Below, piece after piece: positions 33,002 to 41,579 of a stretch of DNA of 61,896 bases (within the stretch, counting starts at the first letter, position 1; each line of letters begins with the position of its first letter). Position numbers and translations under genes: made by a program. The stretch is from Paenibacillus helianthi (GTDB taxonomy: Bacteria; Bacillota; Bacilli; Paenibacillales; Paenibacillaceae): the NCBI RefSeq assembly GCF_001909055.1, contig NZ_LVWI01000055.1, positions 1 to 61,896 of the forward strand. The letters run 5' to 3'. The notes under the pieces are model-generated. The model worked only from the letters and a program-made list of their open reading frames with translations, had not been told where the DNA came from and searched no databases.

Positions 33002-34117
33002 CTATTCCAGCATATCAATAATGCTTTGGGCGCTTTGCATGGGATGGAAGCGGTCGATCTCCTTAAGCAGGCTTTGGCGTTCGGCTTGTACCTCGTCATA
33101 GCTGTACAGCAGCCGTTTCATCCATCCGTCTACCACCTGAAGTGAAGAAATGGGTTCGCCCAGACCAGCTGCCATGAAATAACGGCAGTTTTCTTCTTCC
33201 TGCCCGGGGAGCGGATCATAAAACAGCATAGGAATTCCCTTAGCCAGACCCTCGCTGCAGGTCATTCCGCCCGGCTTGGTAACCAGCAGATCAGAGATTT
33301 CCATCAACTTGTCAATTTCACGTGTGAAGGCGATCAGCGAAACGTTGGGGTGACTGTACAGTGGATTCTCCCGCATTGCATGAAGCAGCTTCTCGTTTTT
33401 ACCCAGGCAAAAAATTATCTGCACCTTGTCCCGCCAGCCGGCCAAAGCTTCGTTAATGACCTCGTCGTTCATCATTCCCCAGCCGCCGCCCATAACCAGA
33501 ACGGTCGGCATGTCCTGAAGAGTGAACTGCTTCAGAATATCCGCTCTGCCCGGATGCTCCCAGAAGTTCGGATGAACCGGCATACCGGTGACCTGGATTT
33601 TGGCTGCTGAGACGCTTCGGCCGCGCAGCTTGGCTTTGACCTCTGGAGTAGAGACCAGATACCGGTCAACTTCTGGACTGATCCAGGTCGCATGGGCGTC
33701 GTAATCGGTTATGACGGTGATCAGGGGTGCCTTGAAGGCCGGATCGAGCCGTTTGAGGCGGGAAACGACGGCACTGGGAATGAAATGAGTACAGACGATA
33801 ATGTCGGGCCTCAGCTGCTTTACAATATTTTGTGTATGTGTATAAAATATGCGGTGCAGGGCAAGTGTGGTAAGACGATTGAATGATTTCTGGTGACGGT
33901 ACACATATCCCATCAGCTTGGGTTGGGAGGTTACCGTCTTACGGTATGCTGACACAATCAGAGGCGCCATTTTGGGATTCAGAAAGCTTCCAAGCTCAAG
34001 CACCTTTGTTTGCAGATTAGGCGACAATTTACGCAGGCTGCTTGATAGCGCGTAAGCCGCTTGCGTATGCCCTGCGCCAAAACCTTCAGACAGCAATAGT
34101 ACTCTCTTTTTACGCAA
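33002..34117 (-). CDS. MGDG-synthase/UgtP-type glycosyltransferase
   Basis: The 371-residue GT28-like enzyme begins RVLLLSEGFGAGHTQAAYALSSSL, the acceptor-side loop of the monogalactosyldiacylglycerol synthase family. The donor domain has VLVMGGGWGMMNDEVI (about residues 200-215) and LVTKPGGMTCSEGLAKGIPMLFYDPLPGQEEEN (about 288-320). B. subtilis UgtP uses UDP-glucose to make glucosyl-diacylglycerol lipid anchors. Start TTG 34117 is preferred because AGGTGG lies 8 bases upstream; a GTG four codons earlier (34129) lacks one. Next to a PAP2 phosphatase gene, consistent with membrane lipid work. Confidence 0.82.
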   Translation of the reverse strand: MRKKRVLLLSEGFGAGHTQAAYALSSSLRKLSPNLQTKVLELGSFLNPKMAPLIVSAYRKTVTSQPKLMGYVYRHQKSFNRLTTLALHRIFYTHTQNIVKQLRPDIIVCTHFIPSAVVSRLKRLDPAFKAPLITVITDYDAHATWISPEVDRYLVSTPEVKAKLRGRSVSAAKIQVTGMPVHPNFWEHPGRADILKQFTLQDMPTVLVMGGGWGMMNDEVINEALAGWRDKVQIIFCLGKNEKLLHAMRENPLYSHPNVSLIAFTREIDKLMEISDLLVTKPGGMTCSEGLAKGIPMLFYDPLPGQEEENCRYFMAAGLGEPISSLQVVDGWMKRLLYSYDEVQAERQSLLKEIDRFHPMQSAQSIIDMLE

Positions 34118-34173
34118 TGTATAATCCACCTGTTTTCGTGAATGGTATTCGCCGGTTTAGATGATCTCTGACT

Positions 34174-34701
34174 TTAGAACCACAAGACAACTGTACCTGC
34201 TGCGACTCCGGAACCAATTACTGCACCTGCAAAAACGTCTGACGGATAGTGCAGTCCGAGATAAATTCGGGAAAATCCGACAATGCAGGCCAATGGCAGC
34301 AGTATGACGGTCAGAGCAGGAAAGGCCATCATGTAAGGCACTGTAGAAGCGAAGATAGCAGTCGTATGGCCGGAAGGAAAAGAATGATCCTTAAGCGGAT
34401 TGTGAAACGTATTGGTGCCCGGGAGCGCCAGATACGGCCGCATACGCGGATAGAGCTTTTTGGCCACAGCAACAGGCAGATGGCTGATAGCCAGGGCAGT
34501 CAGAGCCTTAAGCCCCGCAGTTCTTAAAGGCTCAGGGGACAGCGCCCAGATCAGCAGATTAATGCCAATGGCGCTTGTGGCTCCACCCAGATGGGTCAGA
34601 TAAAAAAGCCAGAAGTTCAGGACAGGATGATGCAATCGTCCGTTAATCCACTTGAACATGCGCTGCTCCAAGAGATGCATTTTCATAAACAGATGTCTCA
34701 T
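34174..34701 (-). CDS. PAP2-family phosphatase (possible undecaprenyl-diphosphatase)
   Basis: The 175-residue membrane enzyme has the three phosphatase motifs: KKLYPRMRP (about residue 80), PSGH (about 108) and SRIYLGLHYPSDV (about 146-158). About five helices surround them. The size resembles BcrC-like undecaprenyl pyrophosphate phosphatases, which recycle the cell-wall lipid carrier; phosphatidic acid phosphatase activity is also possible. GGAGGG precedes ATG 34701. Confidence 0.85.
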   Translation of the reverse strand: MRHLFMKMHLLEQRMFKWINGRLHHPVLNFWLFYLTHLGGATSAIGINLLIWALSPEPLRTAGLKALTALAISHLPVAVAKKLYPRMRPYLALPGTNTFHNPLKDHSFPSGHTTAIFASTVPYMMAFPALTVILLPLACIVGFSRIYLGLHYPSDVFAGAVIGSGVAAGTVVLWF

Positions 34702-35107
34702 ATCTTGTCCCTCCGATAGTCCGGCTGATGATCATAGTCGCAGCTGCAGTAATCCGGTCTATGCCATAAAGCTGTCTTTATCATACTTTTTTAAGGTAGT
34801 CCATTTCAAGGAAAAAGCTCGGGTTCGCTCGGAAATTGCCAGTTTTGACTTCATCACCACTTACGCCTTACAATGATTCAAGCAGGCGGAACGCGTTTAT
34901 AAGGTAACAGAGAAAAAGAGGAGCCGAAGACAGAGGCATCCGGGCCTTATCTTTTGACGTGATACACATACAGGCAAGCCTGCCTTAGCAAAAAGGGAAG
35001 CCATAGGTCTTACTGTAAGGGATGCAACAAAAGGGTCAGCAAGAACGTTAGCAATGCCAGAGAGAGAAAAAAAGAACATCAAGATTGAAAAGGGGGCATC
35101 AAAGGTC
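34702..35107. other. 406-base gap between divergent envelope genes
   Basis: No gene or recognisable riboswitch was found. The region must hold the promoters of the PAP2 gene (minus) and the membrane glycosyltransferase (plus). Purine-rich runs such as GAGAAAAAGAGGAGCCGAAG near 34910 are present without a clear fold. Confidence 0.4.
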
Positions 35108-36349
35108 ATGACAGACGCACTGTTTGTTACGCTCCAAGTGATCTTGGCGGCTATCGCAGTCTATCAGTTTACGTTTTCGTTATTTGGACTGCACAAGAAA
35201 AGGAATAAGGCTCACTTCACTCCGCAAAAATCATTTGCTGTACTGGTTGCCGCACATAACGAGGAAGAAGTCGTCGGCGCTCTGATGGAGAATTTAAAAC
35301 AGCTTAATTATCCCCAGGAACTGTACGATGTATTTGTCATCTGCGACAACTGTACGGATGGTACAGCAAAGATTGTAAGGGAACACGGCATGAATGCCTG
35401 CGTCCGTACCAACAACAACTTGCGGGGCAAGGGCTTTGCTATTGAATGGATGCTCAAGGAACTGTGGGCCATGCCGCGGCAATATGATGCCGTCGTTATG
35501 TTCGATGCCGATAATCTGGCTCACACAGAATTTCTGATGGAGATGAACAATGATCTCTGCTCAGGCGCACGCGTTATTCAAGGCTATATCGATACGAAGA
35601 ATCCGGAGGATTCCTGGATCACTGCCGCTTACGGTGTATCCTACTGGTATATCAACCGGCTCTGGCAGCTGTCGCGTCACAATCTCAATATGGCGAACTT
35701 CCTTGGTGGAACGGGTATGTGCTTCGAGACCAATCTGCTTAAGGAAATGGGCTGGGGAGCGACAAGCCTTGTAGAGGATTTAGAATTTACTATGCGTAGT
35801 GCCTCTAAGGGCGTCTATCCAAGATTTAATTACGACGCCAAGGTTTTCGACGAGAAGCCACTGACATTCAAGGCTTCCTCAAGACAGCGGCTGCGCTGGA
35901 TGCAGGGTCACTTTACGGTGGCTCGCCGTTATTTCTTTCCTTTGCTGTGGCAAAGTATTAAAGAACGGAGTCTTACGAAATTTGACCTGGCTCTATATGG
36001 TGCCAATGTCTACATCGTGCTGTTGACGTTCTTGATGACCGCGGTCATGTTTATCGACAACACCATGTTTGGAGGCCCGCATATAGCCAACATCTATGGG
36101 CAGCTGCCACTGTGGCTTAGTTACTTTGCGGTTGGCGCCAATATTCTAACCTTCCTGCTCGCGATGGCGCTGGAGAAGGTTAAGTTCAAGAAGGTATATC
36201 TGTATTTGCTGGTCTTCCCGATCTACCTGATCTCTTGGTACCCCATCACGTTCTATGCGTTCTTTACGCAGAACAACAAGCAGTGGAGCCATACCAAACA
36301 TACGCGTGTCGTACGGCTTGAGGAAGTACAGAGCAAACAGGTTTCTTAA
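35108..36349 (+). CDS. Membrane-bound family 2 glycosyltransferase (cellulose/hyaluronan synthase-like)
   Basis: The 413-residue protein has an N-terminal helix (ALFVTLQVILAAIAVYQFTF), a cytoplasmic GT-A domain with FAVLVAAHNEEEVVGALMENL, VICDNCTDGTAKI, the DxD in MFDADNLA (about residue 140), the TSLVEDLEFTMR acceptor site (about 220) and the QRLRWMQGHF motif (QxxRW, about 260), then about four C-terminal helices. This is the layout of processive polysaccharide synthases and glycosylated-lipid makers. Start at the Met 18 codons after the first possible ATG: the longer frame has no ribosome-binding site. Product unknown. Confidence 0.85.
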   Translation: MTDALFVTLQVILAAIAVYQFTFSLFGLHKKRNKAHFTPQKSFAVLVAAHNEEEVVGALMENLKQLNYPQELYDVFVICDNCTDGTAKIVREHGMNACVRTNNNLRGKGFAIEWMLKELWAMPRQYDAVVMFDADNLAHTEFLMEMNNDLCSGARVIQGYIDTKNPEDSWITAAYGVSYWYINRLWQLSRHNLNMANFLGGTGMCFETNLLKEMGWGATSLVEDLEFTMRSASKGVYPRFNYDAKVFDEKPLTFKASSRQRLRWMQGHFTVARRYFFPLLWQSIKERSLTKFDLALYGANVYIVLLTFLMTAVMFIDNTMFGGPHIANIYGQLPLWLSYFAVGANILTFLLAMALEKVKFKKVYLYLLVFPIYLISWYPITFYAFFTQNNKQWSHTKHTRVVRLEEVQSKQVS

Positions 36350-36384
36350 CAAAGTTTTTTCTAGAAGAAAAGATATTACAGCTG

Positions 36385-36413
36385 TTGACACAGTGTGCAT
36401 AGTGGTGTATAGT
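36385..36413 (+). promoter_or_regulatory. Strong vegetative promoter of the infC operon
   Basis: Perfect TTGACA (36385-36390), 17-base spacer and TATAGT (36408-36413), about 205 bases before infC. Confidence 0.85.
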
Positions 36414-36419
36414 ATTCAA

Positions 36420-36617
36420 GTATGCAAAACATAGGGATTGCAAGCAGAAGCACCGGCTTCTCACCTGACTGGCTATAAGCCAGCTGGTTTTGATCTCAAT
36501 GCTTTATGGATGTTATAATTCATGAACGTTGATCAAACGGGGTGTCGGGAGTTACCGGCACCCCTTTTTTATGGAGAACCGCAGAATTGATTTCCCAAGT
36601 AGATCCGGAGGTGGAGT
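36420..36617 (+). promoter_or_regulatory. L20-type autoregulatory leader with terminator
   Basis: The ~200-nt untranslated leader contains stem-loops such as GGCTATAAGCC around 36470 and ends in an intrinsic terminator: GGGGTGTCGG pairs with CCGGCACCCC (36539-36564) followed by six T. In Bacilli ribosomal protein L20 binds this leader and causes early termination of infC-rpmI-rplT. Assignment rests on position and terminator; fine L20-site matches were not checked. Confidence 0.75.
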
Positions 36618-37133
36618 ATTATCAGTAAGGAACATATGATCAATGATGAAATTCGGGCCAAAGAAGTTCGATTGGTTGGAGCGGAAGGCGAACAAATCGG
36701 CATCAAACCGATCCGCGAAGCGTTGCAGATGGCGATTGATCTTAATCTGGATTTAGTCAACGTAGCACCGCAGGCGAAACCGCCAGTATGCCGCATCATG
36801 GATTACGGCAAGTTCCGTTATGAAACGCAGAAGAAAGAGAAGGAAGCACGCAAGAACCAGAAGATCGTGGACATTAAGGAAGTTTGGTTCCGTGCTAACA
36901 TTGAGGAACATGATTATCAGACCAAGTTCCGCAACGTTATCAAGTTTCTGGGTGAAGGCGACAAAGTGAAATGCTCCGTGCGTTTCCGCGGACGTGAGAT
37001 TACACACGCCAGCATCGGTCAGAAGATTTTGGAACGTGTAAAGAGCGAAGTTGAAGATATATCTGTTGTAGAACGCCAGCCTAAGCTGGAAGGCCGCAGC
37101 ATGATTATGATCTTGGCTCCCAAAGCCCAATAA
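36618..37133 (+). CDS. infC: Translation initiation factor IF-3, ATT start
   Basis: The 171-residue factor keeps the ribosomal subunits apart and checks the initiator codon. NDEIRAKEVRLVGAEGEQIGI (N domain) and PVCRIMDYGKFRYETQKKEKEARKNQK (linker) are standard, and the C domain ends MIMILAPKAQ. The start is taken as ATT 36618: GGAGG lies 6 bases upstream and translation gives MISKEHMINDEIR, aligned with the MISKD start of B. subtilis IF-3. ATG 36636 lies 6 codons inside. The non-canonical start is the known device for IF-3 self-control. Confidence 0.92.
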   Translation: MISKEHMINDEIRAKEVRLVGAEGEQIGIKPIREALQMAIDLNLDLVNVAPQAKPPVCRIMDYGKFRYETQKKEKEARKNQKIVDIKEVWFRANIEEHDYQTKFRNVIKFLGEGDKVKCSVRFRGREITHASIGQKILERVKSEVEDISVVERQPKLEGRSMIMILAPKAQ

Positions 37134-37190
37134 ATTTGGAGTCACTTGCACAGCAATTTGGCGCCGCATAATATTCAAGGAGGAAACACC

Positions 37191-37391
37191 ATGCCTAAAA
37201 TGAAAACTCACAGCAGTCTGAAAGGCCGTTTCAAGATCACCGGAACTGGCAAAGTACTGCGTTACAAAGCTCACAAGAACCACTTGCTTTCCCACAAATC
37301 CAAACGCGCAAAACGCGTATTGAACGGCAATCCGGTTATGGCCCCTGGGGACGTAAGACGCTTGAAACAAGGACTCGCTAACTTGAAATAG
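37191..37391 (+). CDS. rpmI: 50S ribosomal protein L35
   Basis: The 66-residue basic protein begins PKMKTHSSLKGRFKITGTGK and contains KRAKRVLNGNPVMAPGDVRRLKQ, full length for L35. AAGGAGG precedes ATG 37191. Second gene of the infC operon. Confidence 0.97.
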   Translation: MPKMKTHSSLKGRFKITGTGKVLRYKAHKNHLLSHKSKRAKRVLNGNPVMAPGDVRRLKQGLANLK

Positions 37392-37423
37392 TTTTATCAC
37401 ACATTTTTGGGAGGTTTATTAAT

Positions 37424-37783
37424 ATGGCAAGAGTTAAAGGCGGATTTGTAGTTCGTCGTAGACATAAAAAAGTATTGAAGCTGGCAAAAGGTTATTTCGG
37501 TTCCAAGCACCGCATTTTCAAAACTGCTAACGAGCAGGTAATGAAATCGATGGTTTACGCATACCGTGACCGTCGTCAGACGAAACGTAACTTCCGCAGA
37601 CTGTGGATCGTGCGTATCAATGCAGCAGCCCGTTTGAACGGACTGTCTTACAGCAAGCTTGTATTCGGCCTGAAATTGGCTGGAGTAGAAGTGAACCGTA
37701 AGATGCTGGCTGACCTGGCAGTAAACGACCTTAACGCATTCAACTCCCTGGCTGTAGTAGCCAAAGAGAAGATCAACGCGTAA
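37424..37783 (+). CDS. rplT: 50S ribosomal protein L20
   Basis: The 119-residue protein begins ARVKGGFVVRRRHKKVLKLAKGYFGSKHR and has RNFRRLWIVRINAAARLNGLSYSKL, full length for L20. It is needed for early 50S assembly and is the expected repressor that binds the operon leader upstream. GGGAGG precedes the ATG; a terminator follows. Confidence 0.97.
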   Translation: MARVKGGFVVRRRHKKVLKLAKGYFGSKHRIFKTANEQVMKSMVYAYRDRRQTKRNFRRLWIVRINAAARLNGLSYSKLVFGLKLAGVEVNRKMLADLAVNDLNAFNSLAVVAKEKINA

Positions 37784-37800
37784 TTACTTAGAAGTAACCG

Positions 37801-37845
37801 AAAAGCACCGCCTGCGGGACATCCCGTGTGACGGTGCTTTTTTTT
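37801..37845 (+). terminator. Terminator of the infC-rpmI-rplT operon
   Basis: AAAAGCACCG and CGGTGCTTTT with an inner CGGGA/TCCCG stem, followed by a run of T. Confidence 0.85.
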
Positions 37846-37935
37846 GGGCCTTGCAATGGGTTTACAGTTACTAGAAGAGAAGATCAAGACTTCAAAATGC
37901 GGGTTGGCTCAGAGATGGTTAGTCCTCCGCACTGC

Positions 37936-38478
37936 TCACTCCCAGTACTTGGTTGTGCTCAGCTGGGATGCCAACAGCTTGCTGCTGGTTCTTCTGATCT
38001 TGCGCAGTTCGGAACGCTGATCTGCAGAAGCGCTGATGAGCTTTTCCTCATCGGTTTCGGCAATGATTGCGGGTACCAGTGCCGGCGTGCCGTCTTCATG
38101 CACGGCCACAAAGGTAAGGAAAGATGTAGCGGCAACAGCGCGTTCGCCGGTATACAGGTTCTCTGAAATGATTTTGACGAATACCTCTATACTGGTTCTG
38201 CCTGTCCAAGAGACAAAGGACTCAAAGCATACTGAATCGGTGGGTCTTATAGGCAGGAGAAAATCTACAGAGTCCGCAGAGGCGGTAACTACATTAGTCC
38301 GGCAGTGACGCATTGCTGAGATGGATGCGACTTCATCAATCGTACTCATTAACTTGCCTCCGAACAGCGTCTTGTGATTGTTAACATCATTCGGGAATAC
38401 ACGGCCTGTTTTGAACACGCGGGATTCTCGGCAGTATTTGAAATCCGGTGCAGCTTGGGGTTGGTTTTGATCATCCAT
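37936..38478 (-). CDS. Hotdog-fold acyl-CoA thioesterase (YkhA-like)
   Basis: The 180-residue enzyme has VFPNDVNNHKTLFGGKLMSTIDEVASISAMRH, with the catalytic Asn/Asp region of the BFIT/YkhA hotdog family (about residues 27-58), and VDFLLPIRPTDSVCFESFVSWTGRTSIEV. It hydrolyses medium or long acyl-CoA. The C-terminal ~30 residues are basic and unlike the core. AAGGGAG precedes the ATG. Confidence 0.88.
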   Translation of the reverse strand: MDDQNQPQAAPDFKYCRESRVFKTGRVFPNDVNNHKTLFGGKLMSTIDEVASISAMRHCRTNVVTASADSVDFLLPIRPTDSVCFESFVSWTGRTSIEVFVKIISENLYTGERAVAATSFLTFVAVHEDGTPALVPAIIAETDEEKLISASADQRSELRKIRRTSSKLLASQLSTTKYWE

Positions 38479-38665
38479 TTTTCAGTACTCCCTTTTTATA
38501 GAATATGTAAACATTCATGATAATAGAAAACACATATCCGTGCAATAATATTTATATGTGCTGAAGATAATCAGGCGATTCGAATATTTCTGACATGGTT
38601 TGAGTGTTTTGTTGACACGTAATGTAACAGTAAACGGTTTCTTGTGAAAAAATGCAAATTATTAT

Positions 38666-38716
38666 TGACCTGAGGTCATTTATAGACTGGATTTTAGGGT
38701 TTTTACCAGTTATAAT
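38666..38716 (+). promoter_or_regulatory. Palindromic operator and -10 element upstream of nupN
   Basis: TGACCTGAGGTCA (38666-38678) is a 13-base palindrome around a central G, about 32 bases upstream of a TATAAT (38711-38716). The matching -35 is weak, so the promoter may need an activator or be regulated through the palindrome. The binding protein is not known. The rest of the 300-base gap is AT-rich and shows no purine riboswitch. Confidence 0.4.
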
Positions 38717-38779
38717 TTGATCTAATGGTATGTCCAAGAACACAGAAGACATCCAATTTCTTAAGGGGGATCACACTCA

Positions 38780-39856
38780 ATGAAAAAGGTTTACCAACTA
38801 TCTCTTGTTATGTTGCTTGCGTTCACTGTCATTCTGGCAGGCTGCGGAAAGAACAATAACAACGGCAATGCAGCAAGCAACGCTGGAACAGCAACCAATG
38901 CACCAGCTGAAGCAACAGCAGCACCAACGGATGCTCCTAAAACTGACGTCAAAGTCGGTCTGGTTACTGACGTAGGTGGCGTAAACGACAAATCGTTTAA
39001 CCAATCTGCTTGGGAAGCTCTGCAGGCCCTTCAAAAAGAAACCGGTATTGATATCAAATATCTGCAAAGTAAATCCAATGCAGACTACGAGCCAAACCTT
39101 AATCAATTCGTTAAAGGCGGCTACAACCTGACTTGGGGTATTGGTTTTGACCTTGGCGATGCTGTTAAGAAAGTTGCAACTGAGAATCCGAACGCTAATC
39201 TTGCGATTATCGACAGTGTGGTAGATGCTCCTAACGTAGAATCCGTTACCTTCTCCGAAAATGAAGGTTCCTTCCTGGTTGGTGTAGTTGCAGGTCTGAC
39301 TACAAAAACCAACAAAGTAGGTTTCATCGGCGGTATGGAAAGCCCAGTAATCAAACGTTTTGAAGTAGGTTTCGTTGCTGGTGTAAAAGCTGTTAACCCT
39401 AATGCAACAGTAAAAGTTACTTATGCAGGTGCTTATGACAAGCCGGATGTTGGTAAATCTTTGGCAGCTACCCTGTACAATGATGGCAATGACATCATCT
39501 TCCCTGCTGCCGGCGCAACTGGCAACGGCGTATTCAACGAAGCTAAATCCCGTAACAAAGCAGGCGGTGCTAAAGTATGGGTAATCGGCGTAGACAAAGA
39601 CCAATCCCTGGAATTTGGTGATGATGTAACTCTGACTTCCATGATCAAACGTGTTGACGAAGCGGTTAAGAAAGTTTCCCAGCAGGTTGTTGACGGAACA
39701 TTCAAAGGCGGCAGTACAACTGTACTGGGTCTGAAAGACAACGGTGTAGGCCTTCCTGAAACTTCCAAGGCTAACGTATCGGCTGAAATTCTTGCCAAAG
39801 TTGATGAATACAGCAAAAAAATCATTGATGGAACAATCAAAGTTCCTACCGAGTAA
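38780..39856 (+). CDS. nupN: BMP-family nucleoside-binding lipoprotein
   Basis: The 358-residue lipoprotein has the lipobox VILAGC (Cys about 22), a Asn/Ala/Thr-rich linker (about 23-55) and a periplasmic-binding-type domain: KVGLVTDVGGVNDKSFNQSAWEAL (about 57-80), AIIDSVVDAPNVESVTFSENEGSFLVGVVAG and IIFPAAGATGNGVFNEA. This family binds purine nucleosides. It heads the nupNOPQ-type operon (B. subtilis guanosine uptake). AAGGGGG precedes the ATG. Two strong hairpins separate it from the ATPase gene. Confidence 0.92.
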   Translation: MKKVYQLSLVMLLAFTVILAGCGKNNNNGNAASNAGTATNAPAEATAAPTDAPKTDVKVGLVTDVGGVNDKSFNQSAWEALQALQKETGIDIKYLQSKSNADYEPNLNQFVKGGYNLTWGIGFDLGDAVKKVATENPNANLAIIDSVVDAPNVESVTFSENEGSFLVGVVAGLTTKTNKVGFIGGMESPVIKRFEVGFVAGVKAVNPNATVKVTYAGAYDKPDVGKSLAATLYNDGNDIIFPAAGATGNGVFNEAKSRNKAGGAKVWVIGVDKDQSLEFGDDVTLTSMIKRVDEAVKKVSQQVVDGTFKGGSTTVLGLKDNGVGLPETSKANVSAEILAKVDEYSKKIIDGTIKVPTE

Positions 39857-39889
39857 GACTGACTTGATGTTTCTTGCCTTACAATAATG

Positions 39890-39995
39890 AACAAGGAACA
39901 AGGCCGGTTATTGAGCTGGCCTTGTTCCTTGTTAGTGGAATGTAACATGCAATAACTTAGACAGAGCTGTACCGTCCTTCATAGGACGGTACAGC
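39890..39995 (+). repeat. Two perfect intercistronic hairpins between nupN and nupO
   Basis: AACAAGGAACAAGGCC (39890-39905) pairs perfectly over 16 bp with GGCCTTGTTCCTTGTT (39918-39933). GCTGTACCGTCC (39966-39977) pairs over 12 bp with GGACGGTACAGC (39984-39995). Neither is followed by a T run, so they are more likely mRNA stabilisers or partial attenuators than full terminators. Confidence 0.75.
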
Positions 39996-40040
39996 CGTGT
40001 CTACAAGGAAATATATATATTCTGTGATGAGGGTGATTCC

Positions 40041-41579
40041 ATGAGTGCTGCGGCTCCTGTCGTAGAGTTGAAGCAAATCACAAAACGCTTTCCCGGTATC
40101 GTTGCGAACGACTCCATCAGTCTTACGCTCGAAAAAGGAGAAATTCATGCACTGCTAGGTGAAAACGGAGCAGGCAAATCCACCTTGATGAACATTGTCT
40201 TCGGATTGTATCAACCCGATGAAGGCAGCATCGAAATCGACGGGAATCCGGTTATTATCGATAACCCCAATAAAGCGATTGAGCTTGGCATTGGAATGGT
40301 TCACCAGCATTTCAAGCTTGTAGAGCCTTTTACGGTAACTGAGAACATTGTTCTTGGTATGGAACCGAAAAAAGGTCTTAAAATCGACTATAAATCCGCT
40401 GCGGAGCAGGTTCGCAAGCTATCGGAGCAGTACGGTCTTCAAGTCAATCCCAATGCCAAGATTTACGACATTTCGGTTGGTATGCAGCAAAGGGTAGAAA
40501 TTATGAAGACCCTGTACCGTGGTGCGGATATACTTATATTCGACGAGCCTACCGCTGTGCTTACGCCACAGGAAATTACCGAACTGATGGCGATTATGAA
40601 GCGGCTCGTTGCAGAAGGCAAATCCATCATTTTGATTACGCATAAGCTTAAGGAAATCATGCAAATTTCCGACCGGGTTACTATCATCCGCCGGGGGAAA
40701 GTTATTGATACTGTGAAGACTGCTGAGACGAATCCGAATGAGCTGGCTGAAAAAATGGTAGGACGCGGTGTAACCTTCAAGGTAGACAAGCAGCCTCCGC
40801 ATATTGGCGGAAGTGTACTCAAGCTGACGAATGTCAGCAGTAAGAGTAAAGATGGCGTATCGGTACTGGACGGTCTCAATTTTGAAGTGAAGGCTGGCGA
40901 AATCCTCGGTATTGCAGGAGTGGACGGCAACGGACAAAGTGAGCTGATCCAGGCAATAACCGGCCTGCGTAAGATTGATTCCGGTTCTATTACCGTATCC
41001 GGCAAGGAGATTGCCAATCTGAGTCCACGCAAAATTTCTGAAATGAATGTCTCCCATATTCCGGAGGACCGTCATAAGCATGGGTTAGTGCTGGACTTTA
41101 CAGTTAGCGAAAATATGGTGCTGGAGACATACTATAAGAGCCCGTATAATCAGAATGGATTCTTGAACAAAGAAGTCATCGATAAGCATGCCGAGGATCT
41201 GGTCAAGCAGTTTGATGTACGAACCCCCTCTATTGAGAACAAAGCACGCTCTTTGTCAGGCGGTAATCAACAGAAAGCGATTATTGCGCGGGAAATAGAT
41301 AAAAATCCGACACTGCTGATTGCGGCCCAGCCTACCCGCGGCCTCGATGTCGGTGCGATCGAATTTGTGCAGAAGCAACTGATTGCTCAGCGCGACCAAG
41401 GGAAAGCGGTATTGCTGATCTCTTTTGAACTCGATGAAATTATGAATGTGTCCGACAGAATTGCCGTTATCTATGAAGGCCAGATTGTCGGTGAAGTATT
41501 CCCGCAGGATACCAATGATCAGGAACTGGGTCTGATGATGGCGGGAAGCTTGAAGCGGGGAGGCCATACGGATGTATAG
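40041..41579 (+). CDS. nupO: Nucleoside ABC transporter ATPase (two ATPase domains)
   Basis: The 512-residue protein has two ABC domains. The first has Walker A GENGAGKST (about residue 38), signature SVGMQQR (about 146) and Walker B ILIFDEPTAVL. The second has GVDGNGQSE as a modified Walker A (about 300), LSGGNQQKAIIAREI (about 408) and LLIAAQPTRGLDVG in place of Walker B. This is usual for sugar/nucleoside importers, where the second site is degenerate. GAGGGTGAT precedes the ATG. nupP starts inside its last codons. Confidence 0.92.
   Translation: MSAAAPVVELKQITKRFPGIVANDSISLTLEKGEIHALLGENGAGKSTLMNIVFGLYQPDEGSIEIDGNPVIIDNPNKAIELGIGMVHQHFKLVEPFTVTENIVLGMEPKKGLKIDYKSAAEQVRKLSEQYGLQVNPNAKIYDISVGMQQRVEIMKTLYRGADILIFDEPTAVLTPQEITELMAIMKRLVAEGKSIILITHKLKEIMQISDRVTIIRRGKVIDTVKTAETNPNELAEKMVGRGVTFKVDKQPPHIGGSVLKLTNVSSKSKDGVSVLDGLNFEVKAGEILGIAGVDGNGQSELIQAITGLRKIDSGSITVSGKEIANLSPRKISEMNVSHIPEDRHKHGLVLDFTVSENMVLETYYKSPYNQNGFLNKEVIDKHAEDLVKQFDVRTPSIENKARSLSGGNQQKAIIAREIDKNPTLLIAAQPTRGLDVGAIEFVQKQLIAQRDQGKAVLLISFELDEIMNVSDRIAVIYEGQIVGEVFPQDTNDQELGLMMAGSLKRGGHTDV

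Noticed and set aside
34702..35107. Riboswitch (M-box or c-di-AMP type) before the membrane glycosyltransferase
   Set aside because: Conserved core sequences of these classes are absent and no terminator precedes the gene.
38479..38779. Purine riboswitch or CodY box before nupN
   Set aside because: No conserved purine aptamer text was found, and the best CodY-like match (near 38580) has about six mismatches of fifteen.
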